Part shown: positions 23,460-31,789 of the stretch, piece after piece
Numbering within the stretch: the first letter of the stretch is position 1
Layout: every line of letters begins with the position of its first letter
Origin: Treponema sp.
GTDB lineage: Bacteria; Spirochaetota; Spirochaetia; Treponematales; Breznakiellaceae
Direction: 5' to 3'
NCBI GenBank assembly: GCA_031265435.1
Contig: JAISCR010000010.1
Span: forward strand, 1-36,377
DNA length: 36,377 nt
Made by a program: the position numbers and the translations under genes
Notes under the pieces: generated by a model
The model's database searches: none
What the model saw: only the letters and a program-made list of their open reading frames with translations
Told to the model about the DNA's origin: nothing

Positions 23460-24518
23460 ATGAAGAAAATTGCGCTGGCCGTAATTCTCGTCACGGTTCT
23501 TGCCGCCGCAGTATTTGCGGGGGGCAAGAAGGATAACCAGGCAAAGGATGGAGCCAAAAAGATCACTGTAGCAGTGGTTATGCCAAGTCCTTTGGGGGAT
23601 CGTTCCTTTGTTGACAGTGCGGCGGCAGGGGTACGCCGGGCGAATGCGGAACTTCCCGTTCAGGCGGATATCATCGAAACCCAGGGGGTTCATGAACATG
23701 AAACCGCCATGAGGAGCGCCATCAACAAGGGCTATGATCTCATTCTGGGGGTCGGCCTTGATACCCAGATGATGCTGGATCTGGCTACCGAGTATCCCGA
23801 TCAGATGTTTGGTTCCCCTTCAGAACTCTTTGCGGACAACCTGCCTCCCAACCTGGCTTCCCTGCTCATCAACGTGAACAAGTCCAGTTTTCTTGCCGGG
23901 CTTGCGGTCGGTTCTCTTACAAAAACCGGTAAAGTTGGCGCGGTTTGCGGCGGCGATGCCCCCGGGATCAACCAGTTCTTCTACGGTTTCAAGCAGGGAG
24001 TTCTGGTAAACCGGCCTGATGCCAAGGTTTATGTCAACTATCTGGGTTTTGATTTCTCCAACCCGACTCTGGGCAAGGAGAGCGCCATCGCCCTCTACGA
24101 TGAAGGCTGTGATGTGATCTACCAGGTGGCCGGGCTTTCCGGCGAAGGGGTTCTGGCTGCAGCGGCGGAACGGAAACTCTACGCTATCGGTGTTGATAAT
24201 GTGCAGGACGGTTTTTATCCCGGCAGCATTATCCTGAGCGTAATCAAGCGGGTAGATAACAGTACCTACAGCCTTATTCAGGATTATGTAAACGGCGCCT
24301 ATAAAGGCGGCTTCCGTACCCTGGATCTTGAAGACGGAGCTACAGGCATTTCCTGGGACACCGGTGCCGATGATTTTGCAAAGAATGGCCCTGCCGACAT
24401 GACGGCAAAACTGCCGGTCATCAAGACCCAGATCGAAGATTACCGGAAACGGATTCTTTCCGGCGAGTACAAGGTCTACGATGCCCTGAAAGAACCCCTG
24501 TGGGATAACCTGAAATAG
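23460..24518 (+). CDS. BMP-family (PnrA-like) nucleoside-type ABC binding protein
   Basis: A 352-residue extracellular binding protein of the basic membrane protein family (Bmp/PnrA/Med), whose studied members bind purine or other nucleosides. The signal peptide (about 1-20) ends AAVFAGGKK, without a lipobox Cys. The fold is marked by VAVVMPSPLGDRSFVDSAAAGVRRA, LILGVGLDTQMMLDLATEYPDQMFG and VGAVCGGDAPGINQFFYGFKQG. The start has AAAGGAG at 23446-23452; the frame extends upstream into the BtpA-like gene. Two hairpins and the ABC ATPase follow, which makes this the binding protein of that transporter. Confidence 0.92.
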   Translation: MKKIALAVILVTVLAAAVFAGGKKDNQAKDGAKKITVAVVMPSPLGDRSFVDSAAAGVRRANAELPVQADIIETQGVHEHETAMRSAINKGYDLILGVGLDTQMMLDLATEYPDQMFGSPSELFADNLPPNLASLLINVNKSSFLAGLAVGSLTKTGKVGAVCGGDAPGINQFFYGFKQGVLVNRPDAKVYVNYLGFDFSNPTLGKESAIALYDEGCDVIYQVAGLSGEGVLAAAAERKLYAIGVDNVQDGFYPGSIILSVIKRVDNSTYSLIQDYVNGAYKGGFRTLDLEDGATGISWDTGADDFAKNGPADMTAKLPVIKTQIEDYRKRILSGEYKVYDALKEPLWDNLK

Positions 24519-24542
24519 TCTAACACAGTTCATGATGAATTC

Positions 24543-24577
24543 GAGAACCGGATTTTCTTGCGGAGATCCGGTTTCTC
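24543..24577 (+). other. Intercistronic hairpin after the BMP gene
   Basis: The arms GAGAACCGGAT and ATCCGGTTTCTC pair over 11 bp with one bulged T and a 12-base loop, 24 bp after the binding-protein stop. It has no T run. It probably stabilises the binding-protein message or lowers read-through into the transporter genes. Confidence 0.5.
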
Positions 24578-24591
24578 CTCCATGGAGACGC

Positions 24592-24608
24592 ATGAAACGA
24601 AGTTTCAT
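24592..24608 (+). other. Second small hairpin before the ABC ATPase gene
   Basis: A perfect 7-bp stem (ATGAAAC / GTTTCAT) with a GAA loop, 27 bp before the ATPase start codon. It may tune translation of the ATPase gene. Confidence 0.4.
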
Positions 24609-24635
24609 TGGGGACGTGAATTTTTGAGGTTATCT

Positions 24636-26159
24636 ATGGATACCATGGTAGAATTTCGCGACATTAACCGTTACTATCCCTCAACAGCGGTGCAGGCAAA
24701 TGATCATGTGTCTTTTTCTGTGAAGGCGGGGGAGGTACATGCCATCTGCGGGGAAAACGGGGCAGGAAAATCGACCCTGATGAATATCCTCTTCGGGCTT
24801 GAAAAACCTGATTCCGGGGAAATTCTAATTAATGACAGGCCGGTTGCTTTCAAGTCTCCTTCCGATGCCATTGCCAATGGTATCGGCATGGTACATCAGC
24901 ACTTCAAGACAGTAAATTCATTCACCGTAACAGAAAATATACTCTTGGGTATCGAAAAAAACCGTTATGGTTTTTTGAACCATAAGGAAGAAATTGCCTT
25001 TGTTAAAGAACTTCAAAAAAAATACGGTCTTCCCATAAACCCTTCTGCCATTGCAGGAAGTCTTCCTGTCGGCCTCCTCCAGCGACTGGAAATTCTAAAA
25101 ATGCTGGCCCGCGAGATAAGTATACTGATCCTTGATGAGCCTACCGCAGTCCTTACTCCGCAGGAAGTAAAACCTTTTCTGGAAACCCTGAGGCAGCTTA
25201 CAAAGAAGGGAGTTACCATTTTCTTTATCTCCCACAAACTCCAGGAAGTTCTTGAAGTGGCAGACCGCATTACGGTAATGAAGAAAGGAAAGGTGGTTGC
25301 CACCAGAAACGCCGCAGAGACCAATGCAAAAGATCTTGCCGAGATGATGGTAGGCCGGGAAATTGTGTTCAGGATCAGCAAAACTGCCGCAAGGCCCGGG
25401 GAACCGGTACTGGAAGTGCAGGGTCTTATCGTTAAAAACAAGCTGGGAGTAAAGGCGTTAAAGGATATTTCCTTTACACTCCGTGCCGGAGAAATTTTGG
25501 GCGTTGCAGGGGTCAGTGGCAACGGTCAGGACGCCCTGGTTTCGGGGATTGCAGGCCTTATGCCGGTGAGTGAAGGAAAGATCAGGCTTAAAGGTGAAGA
25601 TATAACAGGACTTGATGTCCGGGGCAGAAGATTGCGGGGCCTTGCCCATGTACCGGAAGACCGTATCCACATGGGTCTTAATCCTGCCGCCACAATAGTG
25701 GAGAATACGATGCTCGGTTTTCAGCGGAAGAGCGAATTCCGTAAGGGAATAATGATTAATACATCGGCCTGCAATGCCTGGGCTGAAAAGATAATTGCCG
25801 ATTATTCGGTATACGGCGCCGCAGCCGGCGGCCCTGTAGCAAAACTTTCCGGCGGAAACATGCAGAAGATCGTTTTGGGCAGGGAAGTTTCCTCCAATCC
25901 GGTACTTCTGGTTGTGAACCAGCCCACACGGGGTCTTGATGTGGGGAGCATAGAATTTGTTCACCAGATGCTTCTCGATCACCGGGACAGGGGTGTAGCA
26001 ATACTGCTGGTATCGGTAGAGCTGGAAGAAATTATAGCCCTAAGCGACCGGGTAGAGGTTCTGCTCGGCGGCGCCTTCCAGGGAGAACTCACAGGCGATG
26101 AAATTAACGAAAAAAACATTGGGCTTCTTATGACCAGGGGGCAGTACCGTGAACCATAA
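24636..26159 (+). CDS. Nucleoside-type ABC transporter ATPase (two ABC domains)
   Basis: A 507-residue cytoplasmic ATPase with two fused ABC domains, like RbsA and the nucleoside transporter ATPases that pair with BMP proteins. Domain 1 has Walker A GENGAGKST (about 39-47) and Walker B LILDEPTAVLTPQE. Domain 2 has the usual degenerate P-loop GVSGNGQDAL, signature LSGGNMQK and VNQPTRGLDVGS, the last typical of the nucleoside subgroup. The ATG at 24636 has GAGG at 24626-24629; the open frame upstream runs through the two hairpins and is not coding. Its end overlaps the first permease gene by 11 bp. Confidence 0.93.
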   Translation: MDTMVEFRDINRYYPSTAVQANDHVSFSVKAGEVHAICGENGAGKSTLMNILFGLEKPDSGEILINDRPVAFKSPSDAIANGIGMVHQHFKTVNSFTVTENILLGIEKNRYGFLNHKEEIAFVKELQKKYGLPINPSAIAGSLPVGLLQRLEILKMLAREISILILDEPTAVLTPQEVKPFLETLRQLTKKGVTIFFISHKLQEVLEVADRITVMKKGKVVATRNAAETNAKDLAEMMVGREIVFRISKTAARPGEPVLEVQGLIVKNKLGVKALKDISFTLRAGEILGVAGVSGNGQDALVSGIAGLMPVSEGKIRLKGEDITGLDVRGRRLRGLAHVPEDRIHMGLNPAATIVENTMLGFQRKSEFRKGIMINTSACNAWAEKIIADYSVYGAAAGGPVAKLSGGNMQKIVLGREVSSNPVLLVVNQPTRGLDVGSIEFVHQMLLDHRDRGVAILLVSVELEEIIALSDRVEVLLGGAFQGELTGDEINEKNIGLLMTRGQYREP

Positions 26160-27231
26160 CCGCAGACAACTATTGCTTTCCGCCATCATTCCCCTTACGG
26201 CGATATTTCTGGGAATTTTTTGCGCATCCCTGCTTATCGCCATCACCAAAGTTTCGCCATTTTCAGCCTTTGGAGTTCTTTTTGGAAGCGGTTTTGGGGT
26301 ATCGGGAAAAGTATGGCCCCTGTTCATCACCCTGGCCAATTCAACACCCCTCATTCTGAACGGCCTTGCCGCCATGCTCGGCTTCAGGGTAGGGGTTTTC
26401 AGCATCGCCCAGGAAGGCCAGTATGTAGCGGGAGCCATTGTTGCCGCCTGGCTTGGAGCATCACTCCATCTGCCTGCTCCGGTACTCATTCCCCTTATAT
26501 TTATACTGTCAATGCTGGCAGGAGGTATTTACGGGATAATCCCGGGTATTCTCAAGGTAAAACTCGGGGTAAATGAGATCATATCCTCGATTATGCTCAA
26601 CAGTATCGCTGTTTTGGCACTTGAATACATAGTGGCATTCCCTCTTCGGGCGGATGCGGGACAGAAGGCTCAGTCCGCCGTGATTCCCCAGTCTCTTTGG
26701 CTCTTCCAGTTTGTCCGCGGTTCCCGCTGGGGCATTGCCTTTATGATCGCCATTGTATGTGCAGTATTGGTGTATTTTTATGTGTGGCGTAGTCCTGCAG
26801 GTTATGAACTACGCATGGTAGGCGAAGCTCCCGGTTTTGCCCGCTATGGAGGTATCAAATCCGATAGAGTAATATTGAAAACCATCGTCATGGGTGCCAT
26901 GCTGGCCGGTCTTGCGGGAAGTCTTGAAATTTTGGGAAACTATCACCGGATCATGACAGGCTTCTCTTCCGGCCTGGGATTCGACGGATTATCCGTAGCT
27001 CTCCTCGGCGGTTCCCACCCTATGGGTGTAGTAATTGTGGCATTCATTCTTGCGGGAATACGGCAAGGAGCCCAGCTTGGACTGCAGATCAGCCTCCAGA
27101 TCCCCCGGGAACTGGGAGGGGTACTCATCGCCCTTATCATCCTTTTTGTGGCGGCGCAGAATATCTACCGGCCTCTTCTGGAAAAACTTGTAAATCGTCT
27201 TACGGGCAAAAAGAAGGAGACCGCATCATGA
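26149..27231 (+). CDS. Nucleoside-type ABC permease (YufP-like)
   Basis: A 360-residue inner-membrane permease of the BPD_transp_2 family with about nine or ten hydrophobic segments. Landmarks are the loop AMLGFRVGVFSIAQEGQYVAGAI and the cytoplasmic GYELRMVGEAPGFARYGGI, which contacts the ATPase. FDGLSVALLGGSHPMGVV is also typical of the larger permease in BMP-linked systems. It starts at GTG 26149 inside the end of the ATPase gene with AGGGGG just before it, so translation is coupled. The 4-bp overlap with the next permease confirms an operon. Confidence 0.92.
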   Translation: MNHNRRQLLLSAIIPLTAIFLGIFCASLLIAITKVSPFSAFGVLFGSGFGVSGKVWPLFITLANSTPLILNGLAAMLGFRVGVFSIAQEGQYVAGAIVAAWLGASLHLPAPVLIPLIFILSMLAGGIYGIIPGILKVKLGVNEIISSIMLNSIAVLALEYIVAFPLRADAGQKAQSAVIPQSLWLFQFVRGSRWGIAFMIAIVCAVLVYFYVWRSPAGYELRMVGEAPGFARYGGIKSDRVILKTIVMGAMLAGLAGSLEILGNYHRIMTGFSSGLGFDGLSVALLGGSHPMGVVIVAFILAGIRQGAQLGLQISLQIPRELGGVLIALIILFVAAQNIYRPLLEKLVNRLTGKKKETAS

Positions 27232-28187
27232 CAGGCCTCTTTAATTTCTTTACGGTAAATCTTTTAAGCAGCGCCATCAGGCTTGCAACACCGGTAATTT
27301 TGGCTTCCCTGGGAGCGGCTCTTTGCAACAAGGCCGGGGTTCTCAACCTTGCAATAGACGGTAAGATCACGGTGGGGGCCTTCGTCGCCATTGTTACTAC
27401 CTACTTTATAAGAAATTATACTGCATTCGGCATGGCCAATCCCGAATTTTCAACCTTCATCGGTGTAATTGCCGCCATGTTCGCAGGGGCGCTGCTGGGA
27501 CTCTTCTTTGCCTGGCTTCACGTGTCTTTCCGGGTAAATCTTGTGGTATTGGCCATTGCAATTAACATACTGTCCATGGAAGTAACCGTGTACCTCATGC
27601 GGGTCTTGTTCAAACAATCCGGTACCTGGTCAGATCCGAGTATAGTACAACTGCCCTCCATACATCTGGGGTTTATCGAAGGAATTCCGGTTCTGGGGCG
27701 GCTTTTTTCCGGTTACAATATTATTGTCTACCTCTCTTGGATAGCCGTAGTTGTCTTCAGTATACTGGTATATCGTACCCGTTTTGGCAGGCATCTTCTT
27801 GCTGTCGGGGAAAATGAAGAAGCCGCAGTATCCGTAGGTATTTCCGTCAGGCGGGTGCAGTATACCGCATTGATCATAAGCGGCGTTCTTTCCGGACTCG
27901 CGGGGGCTTTTCTTTCGGTTGGGCATCTTACCCTGTTCACGAGGGACATGAGTTCCGGCCGGGGCTGGATTGGAAATGCGGCGGCCCTCTTTGGTTTTAA
28001 CAGCCCCGGAGGCTCCTTCTGGGCAGGACTCTTTTTCGGTTTTGCCGATGCAGTAGCCCTGCGTCTTCAGAATGTTACCAAGATACCTCCCTATATCGTG
28101 CAGATCCTTCCCTATGTAATGACATTGGTGATACTGTCCTTTGTATCCTGGCAGGCGAGAATTAAGAGTCTGCGGAAATTGCTTTAG
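27228..28187 (+). CDS. Nucleoside-type ABC permease (YufQ-like)
   Basis: A 319-residue inner-membrane permease and partner of the preceding gene (ATGA overlap). Landmarks are TPVILASLGAALCNKAGVLNLAIDG, which is the conserved early motif of the smaller permease, the ATPase-contact loop FGRHLLAVGENEEAAVSVGISVRRVQY, and a late GRGWIGNAAALFGFNSPGGSF. With the ATPase and BMP protein it completes a nucleoside-type importer. A deaminase gene follows after 21 bp. Confidence 0.92.
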   Translation: MTGLFNFFTVNLLSSAIRLATPVILASLGAALCNKAGVLNLAIDGKITVGAFVAIVTTYFIRNYTAFGMANPEFSTFIGVIAAMFAGALLGLFFAWLHVSFRVNLVVLAIAINILSMEVTVYLMRVLFKQSGTWSDPSIVQLPSIHLGFIEGIPVLGRLFSGYNIIVYLSWIAVVVFSILVYRTRFGRHLLAVGENEEAAVSVGISVRRVQYTALIISGVLSGLAGAFLSVGHLTLFTRDMSSGRGWIGNAAALFGFNSPGGSFWAGLFFGFADAVALRLQNVTKIPPYIVQILPYVMTLVILSFVSWQARIKSLRKLL

Positions 28188-28208
28188 CGTAACAAAAAAG
28201 GAGTTAAT

Positions 28209-29537
28209 ATGGGTAAGCGTATCATTATTACCGCGGGGATAGTGCTCACCATGGATACTGAATACAGTATCCATAAGGGCGGATACTTGATAATTGAAGG
28301 TGGCAGGATTTCTGCGCTTGGATCGGGAGAAGCTCCAAAAGCCCAAAACGGTGATGAAGCGGTGGATCTATCAGACTCGCTTGTCATGCCGGGCCTCATC
28401 AACTGCCATGCCCACAGTCCCATGACCATTACCAGGGGCATGTGCGAAGGGGTTTCCCTCTTCACCATGGACGGTTTTCTCAATACTCTGCGGCGTTATG
28501 AATCTTTTGAAGACGCCTCCATGGCTTCGGCCTCCACGGGAGTTTCCTGCGCCGAAATGATCCGTACCGGGACTACCTGCTTTGCCGATCAGTACTTCTA
28601 TGCGGATAAAATTTTTACCGAAGTTGACAAGGCGGGACTCAGGGCAGTTATTGCCTATGGTATTGTAGAGCTGGGGGACGAAAAGCGGCGGGTACAGGAA
28701 CTTGCCAGCGCCGGAGCTTTCCTTAAACTCTGTGCGGAGCATCGGCGAATAGAAGGCTGGGTAGGACCTCACGCCTTCTTTGTGGATAACAGCCTGGATC
28801 TTATCCGGGAAGAGATTGCCCTGGCAAAGAAATACAATGCCGGTTTTCATATTCATTTTGCCACCAGTAACGAAGAGAATGATTACTGTACGGAACATTT
28901 TCACTGTACTGCCATAGAAAAAATGGAAGAACTGGGGATTCTTGAGATACCGATCCTTGCCGCCCATTCCATTACCGTCTCGGAATCTGACATTACCCGC
29001 ATGGCAAAGTATCCCTTCTATCCGGTGATGGCGCCCTCTGCGGCCATGCGGAGTGGTTTCCCCTCGGCCCCGGTAAAGGCCATGAAGAACGCGGGAGTTA
29101 CCGTTGTCCTGGGAACCGATAATGTCTGTAACTGTAATACCTACGATATGTTTTCGGAAATGGGAACCGCCGGGAAACTTATCATCCACCGGGAACAGGA
29201 TGTCAAGGCTATCCGCGCCAGAGAACTGGTATCAATGGCTACCCGTGAAGGTGCAAGGGCTCTGGGCATGGAAAAAGAAACGGGTTCTCTGGAAAAAGGA
29301 AAGAAGGCGGATCTTATTGCGCTGGATCTTTCCGACATCGGCTGGGCGCCTTTCTGCGGACAGGATTACTACACCCAGCTTGTTTACTCGGTAAGCGGCT
29401 ACAGTGTTACTCACTCCATGGTAGACGGCAACTGGCTCATGAAAGACAAGAAGCTTCTTTCAATTGATTACAGCGATTATGTACGGCGAATGGAAAAAGA
29501 TACCGCAGAACTGCAGCGCCGCATGGCTTCATCTTGA
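28209..29537 (+). CDS. Amidohydrolase-type deaminase (AtzA/TrzN, SAH/MTA deaminase-like)
   Basis: A 442-residue cytoplasmic metal-dependent hydrolase of the amidohydrolase superfamily. The H67-A-H69 metal pair lies in LVMPGLINCHAHSPM, followed by GTTCFADQYFYADK, the third His in FHIHFATS, ILAAHSITVSE, and the Asp in VVLGTDNVCNCNTYD. Studied relatives deaminate S-adenosylhomocysteine, methylthioadenosine, guanine or triazines, so removal of an amino group from a nucleoside or base is likely here, although the exact substrate cannot be read. AAGGAG lies at 28198-28203. The stop overlaps the next gene's TTG start by 4 bp. Confidence 0.88.
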   Translation: MGKRIIITAGIVLTMDTEYSIHKGGYLIIEGGRISALGSGEAPKAQNGDEAVDLSDSLVMPGLINCHAHSPMTITRGMCEGVSLFTMDGFLNTLRRYESFEDASMASASTGVSCAEMIRTGTTCFADQYFYADKIFTEVDKAGLRAVIAYGIVELGDEKRRVQELASAGAFLKLCAEHRRIEGWVGPHAFFVDNSLDLIREEIALAKKYNAGFHIHFATSNEENDYCTEHFHCTAIEKMEELGILEIPILAAHSITVSESDITRMAKYPFYPVMAPSAAMRSGFPSAPVKAMKNAGVTVVLGTDNVCNCNTYDMFSEMGTAGKLIIHREQDVKAIRARELVSMATREGARALGMEKETGSLEKGKKADLIALDLSDIGWAPFCGQDYYTQLVYSVSGYSVTHSMVDGNWLMKDKKLLSIDYSDYVRRMEKDTAELQRRMASS

Positions 29538-30994
29538 AGACATGTCTTGGTATCGACATCGGTACCACGGCCATAAAGATAGTTCTCCTGGATCAGGACG
29601 GAAATTCTTTATGTTCATGGAGCCGGGAACACGATCTCCTCTCGCCCGCAGCAGGTTATGCCGAAGAAGACCCAAACATCTGGGAAGAGAATCTCTTTGC
29701 ACTCCTTAGGACCGCGGCAAAAGAAATTGATGTTTCTGCCGTAGCTGCCATAGGCCTTACCGGCATGGTACCTACATTGATTCCACTGGACGAACATCGC
29801 CGGCCTCTGTTTAACTCAATCCAGCAGAATGACATACGTGCTGCTGCCGAAATTGAGGAATTGAAAGAGAAGATTGACGGTCCCTGGTTCTTCCGGGAAA
29901 CAGGAAATCAGGTAAATCAGCAGCATATCTTCCCCAAGCTTCTCTGGCTCAGGCGGCACAGGAAAGCAGCATTTCTGTCAATGAAATATATTACCGGTTC
30001 CTACGATTATGCCGGATACCTTTTGACAGGAAATTTGCACATTGAACGGAACTGGGCCCTGGAAAGCGGTATGTACAGTCTCAGGGAAGAAAGGTGGCTG
30101 CCCGAAATCCTTGAGCTTGCGGAGATCGGGCCTGAAATGCTGCCGCCACTGATTGGGTATGAGGGTTGCCGGGGAACGCTCATCCGGGCTGCTGCGGAAC
30201 GGAGCGGCCTTCATTCGGGAATTCCGGTCTATGCCGGCACAGCGGATCACATCGCCTCCGGCTTTGCGGTAGGGGCCGGAAAAAGCGGAGATCTGGTATT
30301 CAAGCTGGGAGGCGCCGCAGATATTCTGCTATCCTCAGGTGAGGCGCTGACAGACCCGCGGCTTTTTATTGACTATGGCTGCAGCAGGGAAGCGCCTTTT
30401 GTGATAAACGGTTGTACTGCTTCTTCCGGTTCCATCCTCAAATGGGCAAAGGAAGAATTCAATCTGCCGGATTTTACAGTAATGGATACACGCGCACAAT
30501 CCATAGCACCCTGCTCCGAAGGGCTCACGGTGCTCCCCTATTTTCTTGGTGAAAAGACCCCTCTCTTCGATATAGCGGCCCGGGGTGTCTTCTTCGGCCT
30601 GAGCCTTTCCCACAGGGCTGCCCATATTTATAGGGCGATCCTTGAGGCCATAGCCTACAGCCTCAATCACCATATAGAAATTTTCCGGGAACTGAATCTT
30701 CCCATAAACCGTATCTTTATTACCAATGGCGGCTCGAAGAGCAAACTGTGGCGGCAGATTGTCGCCGATGTAACGGGTTTCGATCTCCTCTATGTCGGCA
30801 ATAATCAGGGCTCATCCACGGGAGCGGCGCTCCTGGCAGGCATGGCCGCAGGCATTATGGATACGGAAACGCGTTTAAATGGCGAAGAGATGCCGGTCAT
30901 CCATGATCCTGTCCGGCACGAACAGTACCTGCACGGATATGCAAGCTACCGGACTTTGTATGAAAAGCTGCGGGAATTCTTTCCCCTGCTTTGA
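29534..30994 (+). CDS. FGGY-family carbohydrate kinase
   Basis: A 486-residue sugar kinase of the FGGY class (xylulokinase/gluconokinase-like). The N-terminal phosphate-binding strand CLGIDIGTTAIKIVLLD opens the first domain. YAEEDPNIWEENLF and IGLTGMVPTLIPLDEHRRPL follow. The second domain begins near GIPVYAGTADHIASGFAVGAGKSGD and includes ITNGGSKSKLWRQIVADVTGFDLLYV and a GSSTGAALLAGMA ending. The start is TTG at 29534, overlapping the deaminase stop (TTGA), with no separate ribosome site, so translation is probably coupled. It is the last gene of the operon. It probably phosphorylates a sugar or polyol freed from the imported compound, giving a phosphorylated effector for the DeoR-type regulator. 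Confidence 0.91.
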   Translation: MKTCLGIDIGTTAIKIVLLDQDGNSLCSWSREHDLLSPAAGYAEEDPNIWEENLFALLRTAAKEIDVSAVAAIGLTGMVPTLIPLDEHRRPLFNSIQQNDIRAAAEIEELKEKIDGPWFFRETGNQVNQQHIFPKLLWLRRHRKAAFLSMKYITGSYDYAGYLLTGNLHIERNWALESGMYSLREERWLPEILELAEIGPEMLPPLIGYEGCRGTLIRAAAERSGLHSGIPVYAGTADHIASGFAVGAGKSGDLVFKLGGAADILLSSGEALTDPRLFIDYGCSREAPFVINGCTASSGSILKWAKEEFNLPDFTVMDTRAQSIAPCSEGLTVLPYFLGEKTPLFDIAARGVFFGLSLSHRAAHIYRAILEAIAYSLNHHIEIFRELNLPINRIFITNGGSKSKLWRQIVADVTGFDLLYVGNNQGSSTGAALLAGMAAGIMDTETRLNGEEMPVIHDPVRHEQYLHGYASYRTLYEKLREFFPLL

Positions 30995-31015
30995 TCGTAA
31001 AGTCCTAATTAGTGC

Positions 31016-31046
31016 CTGTCCACAAAGTCGGTTACTTTGCGGACAG
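31016..31046. terminator. Hairpin between convergent genes
   Basis: The arms CTGTCCACAAAGT and ACTTTGCGGACAG pair at 12 of 13 positions with a 5-base loop, between the kinase stop (30994) and the ThuA-like stop (31050, minus). The location suits a two-way terminator, though neither side has a strong T run. Confidence 0.5.
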
Positions 31047-31049
31047 ACC

Positions 31050-31781
31050 TCAATTCAGCTTTTCCAGGGGCTCCGTGTCGTTGGGACATTCGGTGTCTGG
31101 TATGCGGACAGCGGGAACGGCCCATTTAACGGCGTTGATGATCACCCTCTGAATATCCTTGTTGAAGTAATTCGGGTAGGTTTCATGTCCCGGCTGGAAG
31201 TAGAAGATCTTGCCGAATTCCCGGTGAAAGGTAACGCCGCTGCGGAATACATTGCCTCCCTGGAACCAGCTTATAAAAACTGTATCGTCAGGGTTGGGAA
31301 TGCCGAAAGGCTCCGAATACATTTCCTCGCAATCAATGGCAAACTGCAATGGCACTCCTGCCGCAATTGGATGCTGTGGATTTACAGCCCATACCCTGCA
31401 GCGTTCCTCCGCTTCCCGCCAGGAGAGGCGGCCCGAGGTGCCCAGGAGCCGGCAGAAAGCCTTGCTCCGGTGGGCGGAATGGAGAAAGACAATCCCCATA
31501 CCCCTCTGTACCCGGTCTACAAGGCGCTGGGCAAACTTGTCTTCCACGATGTGGTGCAGCATGTGGGCCCAGTAGACCATGACATCGGTACTGTCAAGGA
31601 TCTCTTCGCCAAAGCCCTGATCGGGATCGGTAATGACCGAACATTTTGCCTTTATGCCGCCTTCCCTGTTGAGGAAATCCGCGATCGCAACATGCAGCCC
31701 ATTGGGGTATACTTTTGCTACCTCTTCCCGTTTTTGTTCATCCTGGTATTCATTCCAGACAGTAACTCTGATGTCACTCAT
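31050..31781 (-). CDS. ThuA-like protein
   Basis: A 243-residue soluble protein of the ThuA family, which has a class I glutamine amidotransferase-like fold and is found in sugar and polyol catabolism, first seen in trehalose use in rhizobia. Landmarks are IRVTVWNEYQDEQKREEVAKVYPNG, VMVYWAHMLHHIVEDKFAQRLVDRV, GMGIVFLHSAHRSKAF and KIFYFQPGHETYPNY. The start has AGGAG at 31787-31791, inside the end of the upstream oxidoreductase gene (8-bp gap), so the pair is co-translated. ThuA and Gfo/Idh/MocA genes are often neighbours and may act together on a keto-sugar. Confidence 0.9.
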   Translation of the reverse strand: MSDIRVTVWNEYQDEQKREEVAKVYPNGLHVAIADFLNREGGIKAKCSVITDPDQGFGEEILDSTDVMVYWAHMLHHIVEDKFAQRLVDRVQRGMGIVFLHSAHRSKAFCRLLGTSGRLSWREAEERCRVWAVNPQHPIAAGVPLQFAIDCEEMYSEPFGIPNPDDTVFISWFQGGNVFRSGVTFHREFGKIFYFQPGHETYPNYFNKDIQRVIINAVKWAVPAVRIPDTECPNDTEPLEKLN

Positions 31782-31789
31782 TACGACTC

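Noticed and set aside
24558-24635. Upstream extension of the ABC ATPase frame
   Set aside because: The stretch spans two hairpins, and its translation is unlike any ABC N-terminus; the ATG at 24636 has a fitting ribosome site.
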